Positions 1 through 5,926 of a DNA stretch of 6,646 bases are shown one piece after another; positions within the stretch are counted from its first letter, which is position 1, and the number at the start of each line of letters is the position of its first letter. The stretch is from Actinomycetota bacterium (GTDB lineage: Bacteria; Actinomycetota; Actinomycetes; JACCUZ01): NCBI GenBank assembly GCA_030841245.1, contig JAVEDG010000371.1, forward strand, positions 1-6,646. Reading direction: 5' to 3'. The position numbers and the translations under genes are program-made. A model generated the notes under the pieces. That model made no database searches. It saw only the letters and a list, made by a program, of their open reading frames with translations, and was not told the origin of the DNA.

Positions 1-3000
1 GATGCAGCCGCTGACCACCAAGGGGGCCGTCGCGAACCCGAACTCCTCTGCTCCGAGCAGCGCGGCGATCACGACGTCGCGGCCCGTCTTCAGCTGGCCG
101 TCGGCCTGCACGACAATGCGGTCGCGCAGCCCGTTGACCAGCAGGGTCTGCTGGGTCTCTGCCAGCCCCAGCTCCCAGGGCGCGCCGGCGTGCTTGAGGC
201 TGGTCAACGGAGAGGCACCGGTGCCACCGTCGTGACCGGAGATGAGCACGACGTCGGCGTGGGCCTTGCTGACGCCCGCCGCGACCGTGCCGACGCCGAC
301 CTCGGCGACCAGCTTGACGTGGACCCGCGCACGGTCGTTGGCGTTCTTCAGGTCGTGGATCAGCTGGGCGAGGTCCTCGATCGAGTAGATGTCGTGGTGC
401 GGCGGCGGCGAGATCAGGCCGACGCCGGGAGTCGAGTGCCGGGTGCGGGCGATCCACGGGTAGACCTTGCCGCCCGGCAGCTGCCCGCCCTCGCCGGGCT
501 TGGCGCCCTGCGCCATCTTGATCTGGATGTCGTCGGCGTTGACGAGGTAGTCGCTGGTGACCCCGAACCGTCCGCTGGCCACCTGCTTGACCGCGCTGCG
601 CCGCAGGTCGCCGTTCTCGTCGGGCACGAAGCGATCGGCGTCCTCCCCGCCCTCGCCGGTGTTGGACCTGCCGCCGAGCCGGTTCATCGCGATCGCCAGC
701 GTCTCGTGCGCCTCCTTCGAGATCGACCCGTAGGACATCGCCCCCGTCGAGAAGCGCCGGACGATGCTCTCGACCGGCTCGACCTCCTCGATCGGCACCG
801 CCGGACGGGCCCCCTCGTCGGTACCAGTGCGGAACCGGAACAGCCCGCGCAGCGTCATCAGCCGCTCGGCCTGCTCGTCGACCACGGTCGTGTACTGCTT
901 GAAGACGTCGTAACGCCGTGCGCGCGTGGCGTGCTGGAGCCGGAAGACGGTCTCGGGGTTGAACAGGTGCAGCTCGCCCTCCCGACGCCACTGGTACTCG
1001 CCTCCCACGTCGAGGGTGCGGTGCGCCGTCGACGTACGCCGCGGGGGGTACGCCGTCGCGTGCCGCGATGCGACCTCCGCGGCGATCACCTCGAGGCCGA
1101 TGCCGCCGAGCCGTGACGACGTACCGGTGAAGTAGCGCTCGACCAGGTGCTCGTCGAGACCGACCGCCTCGAAGACCTGGGCACCGTGGTAGGACGCGAC
1201 GGTCGAGATGCCCATCTTGGACATCACCTTGAGCACGCCCTTGCCGAGCGCCTTGATCAGGTTGCGCACGGCGGTCGAGGCGTCGACGCCGTCGAGCAAG
1301 CCCTGCACCGCGAGGTTCTCGACGGTCTCCATCGCGAGGTAGGGGTTGACCGCAGAGGCGCCGTACCCGATGAGCAGCGCGGCGTGGTGCACCTCGCGCA
1401 CGTCGCCCGCCTCGACGACGAGGCCCACCTGGGTGCGGGTCTTGTTGCGGATCAGGTGGTGGTGGACCGCACCGGTCAGCAGCAGCGAGGGGATCGGTGC
1501 CCACTGGGCGTCGGAGTCGCGGTCGGAGAGCACGATGAACCGCGCGCCCGCCTCGACGGCGGCCGTGACCTCCTCGCACACGTGCTCGAGGCTCAGCTGC
1601 AGGGCCGGGCCACCACCTGCGACCGGGTAGAGGCCACTGATCCGGGCGGCCGCGAAGCCCGGGAGGTCGCCGTCACGGTTGATGTGGACGAGCTTGGCCA
1701 GTGCGTCGTTGTCGATGACCGGGAAGTCGAGTGCCACCTGGCGGCAGTGGGCGGGCGTCGCGTCGAGCAGGTTCTGGTCCGGCCCGATCGCGGTCCCGAG
1801 GGAGGTCACCAGCTCCTCGCGGATGGCGTCGAGCGGCGGGTTGGTGACCTGGGCGAACAGCTGGGAGAAGTAGTCGAAGAGCAGCCGCGACCGCACCGAC
1901 AGGACCGCGACGGGGGTGTCGGTACCCATCGAGCCGATCGGCTCCACGCCGGCCCGGGCCATCGGCCCGAGCAGCACCCGGACCTCCTCCTCGGTGTAGC
2001 CGAAGGTCTGCTGGCGCCGGGTCACGCTGGCGGTCGTGTGGCTGATGTGCTCGCGCTCCGGCAGGTCGGCGAGATGGATCTGCCCGGCATGCAGCCACTC
2101 GTCGTACGGCGCCGCGGCCGCGAGCTCGGCCTTGATCTCGGCATCGTCGACGATGCGCCCTCGGTCGGTGTCGACGAGGAACATCCGGCCCGGCTGCAAC
2201 CGGCCCTTGCGCACCACTCTCGCCGGATCGATGTCGAGCACGCCGACCTCGCTCGCGAGCACGACGAGGCCGTCGCTGGTGATCCAGTAGCGGGCGGGCC
2301 GCAGGCCGTTGCGGTCGAGAACGGCGCCGATCAGCGAGCCGTCGGTGAACGTGATGCAGGCAGGCCCGTCCCACGGCTCGATCAGGGCGGCATGGAACTC
2401 GTAGAACGCGCGCCGCGCAGGGTCCATCTCGGCGTGGTTCTCCCAGGCGTCCGGGATCATCATCAGGAGCGCATGCGGCAGCGAGCGGCCGGCCATGTGC
2501 AGCAGCTCGAGCGCCTCGTCGAACGTCGCCGAGTCGCTCGCCCCCGGCGTACAGACCGGGAACAGCCGCGAGATGTCGCCGGGGATCAGCTCGGACCCGA
2601 GCTGGCTCTCGCGCGCCGCCATCCAGTTGCGGTTGCCCTTCACGGTGTTGATCTCACCGTTGTGCGCGACCAGGCGGTAGGGGTGGGCGAGCGGCCAGGA
2701 CGGGAACGTGTTCGTGGAGAAACGCGAGTGCACCAGCGCCAGCTCGGCGGTGAACCTGCGGTCGGACAGGTCGGGGAAGAACGGCTCGAGCTGCGCGGTG
2801 GTGAGCATCCCCTTGTAGACGATGGTCCGGCACGACAGTGACGGCAGGTAGACACCGGCCTCGTGCTCGACTCGCTTGCGAAGGCAGAACACGAGCCGCT
2901 CGAGCGCCATGCCCGCGACGCGACCCGTCGCGCTCGCGACGAACACCTGCCGCAGCCGGGGCAGCACCCGCCGGGCCGTCGCGCCGAGCAGCGCCGGCGT

Positions 3001-3396
3001 CGTCGGGACCTCACGCCAGCCGAGCACGGCCAGGCCCTCCTCGGCCGCGATGCGCTCCAGCGCCTGGCGTTCGCCGGCCTCGGCGGCGTCGTCGTCGGTG
3101 AGGAACGCGATGCCGACGGCGTAGGCGCCCTTGGGCGGGAGCGGGAAGGGCACGACCTCGCGCAGGAACTCGTCGGGAACCTGGGTGAGGATGCCCGCCC
3201 CGTCGCCGGAGTCGGGCTCGGCGCCGGACGCCCCGCGGTGGTCGAGGTTGCGCAGCGCGGTCAGTGCCTGGTCGACGATGTCGTGGCTGGGCTGTCCGGA
3301 CAGCGTCGCGACGAAGGCGACGCCGCACGCGTCGTGCTCACTGGCAGCGTCGTAGAGGCCCGTTACGGGCGGGCGGGCGGGGAACCGGTCGGCCAC
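1..3396 (-). CDS. gltB: Glutamate synthase (NADPH) large subunit, 3'-truncated by window edge
   Basis: This is the alpha subunit of bacterial glutamate synthase (GOGAT). It releases ammonia from glutamine and channels it to 2-oxoglutarate to make glutamate, using electrons from the GltD subunit; it acts in the cytoplasm. The frame is open for 1132 codons with no frameshift. The type-2 amidotransferase domain covers about residues 24-420: predicted nucleophile Cys24 in DACGVAF, HNGEINTV at 245-252, and DRNGLRPARY at 361-370. A central domain (about 430-760) holds QLFAQVTNPPLDAIRE (from 512) and HHHLIRNK (645-652). The FMN domain begins near 720 (KVMSKMGIS), with SNTGEGGED at 911-919, AKPGEGGQLPGGK at 965-977 and SGHDGGTGASP from 1053. 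Cys1131 is the first 3Fe-4S ligand; the other two ligands and the C-terminal beta-helix, roughly 390 residues, lie beyond position 1. The GTG start is supported by a strong SD and by a short 23-residue propeptide before Cys24. gltD is expected next. Identification is secure. Confidence 0.97.
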   Translation of the reverse strand, partial: MADRFPARPPVTGLYDAASEHDACGVAFVATLSGQPSHDIVDQALTALRNLDHRGASGAEPDSGDGAGILTQVPDEFLREVVPFPLPPKGAYAVGIAFLTDDDAAEAGERQALERIAAEEGLAVLGWREVPTTPALLGATARRVLPRLRQVFVASATGRVAGMALERLVFCLRKRVEHEAGVYLPSLSCRTIVYKGMLTTAQLEPFFPDLSDRRFTAELALVHSRFSTNTFPSWPLAHPYRLVAHNGEINTVKGNRNWMAARESQLGSELIPGDISRLFPVCTPGASDSATFDEALELLHMAGRSLPHALLMMIPDAWENHAEMDPARRAFYEFHAALIEPWDGPACITFTDGSLIGAVLDRNGLRPARYWITSDGLVVLASEVGVLDIDPARVVRKGRLQPGRMFLVDTDRGRIVDDAEIKAELAAAAPYDEWLHAGQIHLADLPEREHISHTTASVTRRQQTFGYTEEEVRVLLGPMARAGVEPIGSMGTDTPVAVLSVRSRLLFDYFSQLFAQVTNPPLDAIREELVTSLGTAIGPDQNLLDATPAHCRQVALDFPVIDNDALAKLVHINRDGDLPGFAAARISGLYPVAGGGPALQLSLEHVCEEVTAAVEAGARFIVLSDRDSDAQWAPIPSLLLTGAVHHHLIRNKTRTQVGLVVEAGDVREVHHAALLIGYGASAVNPYLAMETVENLAVQGLLDGVDASTAVRNLIKALGKGVLKVMSKMGISTVASYHGAQVFEAVGLDEHLVERYFTGTSSRLGGIGLEVIAAEVASRHATAYPPRRTSTAHRTLDVGGEYQWRREGELHLFNPETVFRLQHATRARRYDVFKQYTTVVDEQAERLMTLRGLFRFRTGTDEGARPAVPIEEVEPVESIVRRFSTGAMSYGSISKEAHETLAIAMNRLGGRSNTGEGGEDADRFVPDENGDLRRSAVKQVASGRFGVTSDYLVNADDIQIKMAQGAKPGEGGQLPGGKVYPWIARTRHSTPGVGLISPPPHHDIYSIEDLAQLIHDLKNANDRARVHVKLVAEVGVGTVAAGVSKAHADVVLISGHDGGTGASPLTSLKHAGAPWELGLAETQQTLLVNGLRDRIVVQADGQLKTGRDVVIAALLGAEEFGFATAPLVVSGCI

Positions 3397-3402
3397 GGCG
3401 CG

Positions 3403-3411
3403 TCCTCTCCC
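3403..3411 (-). promoter_or_regulatory. Ribosome binding site of gltB
   Basis: On the minus strand the sequence GGGAGAGGA ends six bases before the GTG at 3396. It is a close match to the anti-SD complement. It selects this GTG as the gltB start and leaves a 23-residue propeptide before the catalytic cysteine. Confidence 0.8.
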
Positions 3412-3493
3412 GAGCGAAGCGCGGACACGGCGACCGGAGCCGCCGTACGGGCATCGCACCGAGGGACAACGCTGGCCCAGCGGTACGTCGAGC

Positions 3494-3499
3494 AGGTTA
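3494..3499 (-). promoter_or_regulatory. Possible -10 element for gltB
   Basis: Minus-strand TAACCT fits the actinobacterial TAnnnT -10 pattern. It would give a leader of roughly 90 nt before the gltB GTG. No good TTGACA-like -35 lies at 16-19 bp; upstream sequence there reads ACCGCC or similar. The call is weak and rests on the hexamer and its position only. Confidence 0.22.
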
Positions 3500-3525
3500 G
3501 CCCAGCCAGGCGTGTCGGCGGTGCG

Positions 3526-3537
3526 ACTCGCCCGAGT
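3526..3537. repeat. Perfect 5-bp inverted repeat in gltB leader
   Basis: ACTCG and CGAGT arms face each other across two bases, about 130 bp upstream of the gltB start and about 27 bp upstream of the possible -10 hexamer. Such a short dyad could be an operator half-site pair or part of an RNA hairpin, or it may be chance in GC-rich DNA. I cannot assign a regulator. Confidence 0.4.
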
Positions 3538-3570
3538 GCTGAGACGAGGCCTCCCCCGTGATCGCTCAGC
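3538..3570 (-). terminator. Imperfect stem-loop at the end of the VIT gene
   Basis: In the transcript, GCTGAG and CTCAGC form a 6-bp stem. It extends by three more pairs (CGA with TCG) past a one-base bulge, closing a loop of about 14 nt. The 5' arm overlaps the VIT stop codon. The loop contains the 8-bp palindrome GAGGCCTC. No T-tract follows, so it is not a classical intrinsic terminator. Actinobacteria often use stems without U-tracts, so weak termination or 3'-end protection is possible. Confidence 0.3.
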
Positions 3571-4303
3571 CGATGCCGGCGCCGACCAGCGACCCGAACA
3601 GGTAGGTGACGCCGGCCGCGATCGCGCCGACGACGACCTGACGGGACCCGCCGTACCACCAGGGGCGCGGCGTCAGCCTGGTCACGAACGCGCCGCAGAG
3701 GAACAGGCCCGCGAGGGTCAGCACCAGCGCCGGCCACAGCGCCGTGGACCCGAACAGGTAGGGCAGCACCGGCATGAAGGCCCCGATGGCGAAGGCCACG
3801 AACGACGAGCCGGCCGCCAGCGTCGCCGACGGGAGGTCGCCGGGGTCGATGCCGAGCTCTTCGCGGACGTGGACGTCGAGCGCGACCTCGGGGTCCCGCG
3901 AGAGCTGGCGGGCGACCTCGGTCGCGAGCTGGGGGTCGAGCCCCTTCGCGACGTACATCTGGGCCAGCTCGCGCTCCTCGGCCTTCGGCCGGCGCAGGAT
4001 CTCGCGGCGCTCGGTCTCGATCTCGGCCAGCGCCTGCTCGGACTGGGACCGGACGGAGACGTACTCCCCCGCGGCCATCGAGAACGCACCGGCGGCGAGC
4101 CCCGCGAGGCCGGCCAGCAGCACGGAGTGGCTGTCGGCCTTGCCTCCGGTGACACCGGCGATCAGCGCGAAGTTGGAGACCAGGCCGTCCGACGCGCCGA
4201 ACACGGCCGGGCGCAGCCACCCACCGGTGACGTCGGAGTGCTCGTGCTGGATGCCGTCCGACTCGCGCTCGTGCCGGACCGGCGTACCTGTCTCCTCGCT
4301 CAC
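3566..4303 (-). CDS. VIT/CCC1-family iron/manganese transporter
   Basis: This 245-residue membrane protein resembles the vacuolar iron transporter family, in which members move Fe2+ or Mn2+ out of the cytoplasm, typically by proton exchange. TM1 (about 33-52) carries the family motif FGASDGLVSNFAL with Asp39. TM2 (about 60-85) carries AGAFSMAAGEYVSVRSQ with Met76 and Glu80. A hydrophilic stretch (86-160) rich in Glu, including ETERREI at 96-102 and Glu109/Glu112, matches the cytoplasmic metal-binding region between TM2 and TM3. Three more hydrophobic segments follow near 162-184, 188-208 and 221-244. The N-terminus contains His11, His20 and His22. The length is normal for prokaryotic members. 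It starts at a GTG overlapping the lgt stop (GTGA) with a strong SD, so it is probably translationally coupled to lgt. The metal specificity cannot be read from the sequence. Confidence 0.9.
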   Translation of the reverse strand: MSEETGTPVRHERESDGIQHEHSDVTGGWLRPAVFGASDGLVSNFALIAGVTGGKADSHSVLLAGLAGLAAGAFSMAAGEYVSVRSQSEQALAEIETERREILRRPKAEERELAQMYVAKGLDPQLATEVARQLSRDPEVALDVHVREELGIDPGDLPSATLAAGSSFVAFAIGAFMPVLPYLFGSTALWPALVLTLAGLFLCGAFVTRLTPRPWWYGGSRQVVVGAIAAGVTYLFGSLVGAGIG

Positions 4304-5262
4304 GCGGGCCCCTCCCGGTGGTGCGTCGCTGCCGGCGTGGCCGGCTCGGTCGGCGGCGTGGCATCCACCGGCTCGCCGTCGCCGTCGCCGTCGTCGACGA
4401 CCGCGGACGGGGTGGTCAGGTCGATCTGGGTACGCCGCGCCTCGAGCTCCTCTGGCGTCTCACGGCCGGGATGACGTCGTCGGGAGAGGGCGAATGCGGT
4501 CACCGCGCCGACGAAGACCAGCAGGCTGGTCCAGTCGTTGAGCCGCAGCCCGAGGAAGTGGTGCGCGTCGTCGATGCGCAACGCCTCGATCCAGGCCCGT
4601 CCCAGCGTGTACGCCGCGACGTACACCGCGAACGCTCGGCCGTGCCCCAGCCGGAACCGGCGGTCGGCCCAGATGACCAGCGCCGCGACGCCGACGTCCC
4701 ACAGCACCTCGTAGAGGAAGGTCGGGTGGTAGTAGCCCTGGCCGGAGCACGGCAGCTCCTGGTTCGCACAGGTGATGTGCAGCGCCCAGGGCAGGTCGGT
4801 GGGCCGGCCGAACAGCTCCTGGTTGAAGTAGTTGCCGAACCGCCCCAGCGTCTGGGCCAGTGCGATCCCCGGTGCCAGCGCGTCGGCGAACGGCGGCAGC
4901 GGGATCCCGTGACGCCGGGCGCCGATCCAGGCGCCGAGCCCGCCCAGCGCGATGGCTCCCCAGATGCCGAGACCGCCCTGCCAGATGTACAGGGCGTGCC
5001 AGGGCTGCCCACCCGTCCCGAAGTAGGGGTCGGGCGTCGTGAGCACGTGGTAGATCCGGCCGCCGACGATGCCGAACGGCACCATCCAGACCGCGATCTC
5101 GGTGACGTCCCCCGCCCGGCCGCCGCGCTCGACCCAGCGGCGCTCGCCGAGCCAGACGGCCACCACGATGCCCGCGATGATGCACAGCGCGTAGGCGCGG
5201 ACCGGGAAAGGCCCGAGGTGCCAGACGCCCTGCGACGGGCTCGGGATGAAGAGGGGGTGCAT
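4300..5262 (-). CDS. lgt: Phosphatidylglycerol-prolipoprotein diacylglyceryl transferase
   Basis: Lgt is the membrane enzyme that moves diacylglycerol from phosphatidylglycerol to the lipobox cysteine of prolipoproteins, the first step of lipoprotein maturation. The protein has 320 residues and about seven hydrophobic segments (near 20-39, 55-75, 93-115, 125-141, 186-200, 211-225, 244-260). The Lgt signature GRFGNYFNQELFG is at 140-152, with Arg141, Asn144 and Glu149 matching E. coli Arg143, Asn146 and Glu151. Arg222 and Glu226 in GRAWIEALR match E. coli Arg239 and Glu243. The position of E. coli His103 is Trp101 here. Residues 261-320 form a charged, Pro/Thr-rich tail absent from E. coli Lgt and probably disordered. 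The ATG start gives MHPLFIPSPS, a typical actinobacterial beginning, although its SD is weak (GAAG). The gene begins 10 bp after sco1 and overlaps the VIT-family gene by four bases. Confidence 0.97.
   Translation of the reverse strand: MHPLFIPSPSQGVWHLGPFPVRAYALCIIAGIVVAVWLGERRWVERGGRAGDVTEIAVWMVPFGIVGGRIYHVLTTPDPYFGTGGQPWHALYIWQGGLGIWGAIALGGLGAWIGARRHGIPLPPFADALAPGIALAQTLGRFGNYFNQELFGRPTDLPWALHITCANQELPCSGQGYYHPTFLYEVLWDVGVAALVIWADRRFRLGHGRAFAVYVAAYTLGRAWIEALRIDDAHHFLGLRLNDWTSLLVFVGAVTAFALSRRRHPGRETPEELEARRTQIDLTTPSAVVDDGDGDGEPVDATPPTEPATPAATHHREGPA
4309..4316 (-). promoter_or_regulatory. Ribosome binding site of the VIT-family gene
   Basis: Minus-strand GGGAGGGG lies inside the last codons of lgt, five bases before the GTG at 4303. 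It fixes that GTG as the start and supports reading the four-base overlap as real translational coupling. Confidence 0.75.
4375..4392. repeat. Three tandem copies of a GCCGTC hexamer within lgt
   Basis: Three exact head-to-tail copies of GCCGTC on the plus strand encode the Asp-Gly repeats of the acidic DGDGDG stretch in the Lgt C-terminal tail. Copy number could vary by slippage in steps of two codons without breaking the frame. Confidence 0.6.
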
Positions 5263-5272
5263 CCGCTTCAGG

Positions 5273-5926
5273 CTACCGGCGCCCGACGGCGGCGAGCTCG
5301 GTCAGGTCCGAGCGCAGGTCGGCGACGGTCGTGAGCTGGTCCCACTCGACCCGGGCATGCGTGCCGACGAAGCCGGTCAACTGCGTGCCGTGCACGACCT
5401 CGTAGCCGCCCCCTGCGGTCCGCTTCGTGCCGTCGTACGCGATGTGCAGGTCGTTCATCGCCCGCCTGATCTTCGGCAGCGACGCGGTCAGCCCGACGAA
5501 GGAGGGGTCGAACCGGCCGAGGTACTTGCGGATCACCGATGGGGTGTCCCGGCGCGGGTCGGTCGTCACGAAGACGAGACCGACCTTCTTGCGCACGGCC
5601 GGGGTCGCCCCGCGCAACGCCGCGGCGACGTTGGCCAGCACGACGTTGCACAGGTCCGGGCAGTGCGAGTAGCCGAAGAAGACCAGCGTGACGGGGCGGT
5701 CGGCGTCGGTGGCCGGCGCGAAGCTCGCGCCGCGGGCGTCGGTGAACGACTCGGCCGGCAGGCGTACGCCGTTGTGCAGCGGGGTCCCGTGCAGCCGGGC
5801 GTGCCCGGAGCCCAGGGCGACGTCGGTGCCGGCCGTGCCACCGGCACAGCCGCTGCATCCGAGCAGCACTGCCAGCGCCAGCAGCGCGGTCACGACGGTC
5901 CGCGCCTGGACCGCCTGCGCGGTCAC
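5273..5926 (-). CDS. SCO1/SenC-family copper-binding lipoprotein
   Basis: SCO proteins are thioredoxin-fold proteins that deliver copper to the CuA site of cytochrome c oxidase subunit II or act in thiol redox control on the outer face of the membrane. This one has 217 residues. A signal peptide covers 1-23 with a hydrophobic core (VVTALLALAVLLG) and a lipobox cysteine at Cys24, so a lipid-anchored exported protein is predicted. The copper/redox motif CPDLC is at 89-93, preceded by LVFFGYSH. TTDPRRDTP (121-129) is the conserved family segment, and His179 in VHGTQ is the likely third copper ligand. The length is usual for the family. The GTG start overlaps the trpA stop as GTGA and has an SD seven bases upstream; a longer frame reading back to about 6322 is only the out-of-frame shadow of trpA. 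lgt follows 10 bp downstream, and its product would lipidate this protein. Confidence 0.9.
   Translation of the reverse strand: MTAQAVQARTVVTALLALAVLLGCSGCAGGTAGTDVALGSGHARLHGTPLHNGVRLPAESFTDARGASFAPATDADRPVTLVFFGYSHCPDLCNVVLANVAAALRGATPAVRKKVGLVFVTTDPRRDTPSVIRKYLGRFDPSFVGLTASLPKIRRAMNDLHIAYDGTKRTAGGGYEVVHGTQLTGFVGTHARVEWDQLTTVADLRSDLTELAAVGRR

Larger units (their letters stand above)
3397..3565 (-). other. Intergenic leader between VIT gene and gltB
   Basis: This 169-bp stretch is the longest non-coding part of the window. On the minus strand it holds, in order, an imperfect inverted repeat that overlaps the VIT stop codon, a perfect 5-bp dyad, a weak -10-like hexamer (TAACCT, 3494-3499), and the gltB SD. 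I see no convincing small ORF and no tRNA-like or known riboswitch fold. The length compares with 4-base overlaps or 10 bp at the upstream junctions, which suggests a separate regulatory point for gltB. Confidence 0.6.

Noticed and set aside
190..3561. Long plus-strand open frames opposite gltB (190-1116, 1147-2841, 2863-3561).
   Set aside because: They are in the antisense frame that is codon-aligned with gltB, where GC-rich third positions suppress stops. Their translations are low-complexity, rich in Arg, Asp, Val and Gly, with no recognisable domain, while the minus strand reads as a complete GltB.
3363..4364. Long minus-strand frame overlapping the VIT gene in another register.
   Set aside because: The Arg/Pro/Gly-rich translation is an out-of-frame reading of the VIT-family gene, which has clear motifs and an RBS in its own frame.
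3512..5334. Plus-strand open frames opposite the VIT gene and lgt (3512-4474, 4318-5334) and 5246-6214 opposite the SCO1 gene and trpA.
   Set aside because: Same GC-driven antisense shadow effect; the translations are compositionally biased and have no family signature.
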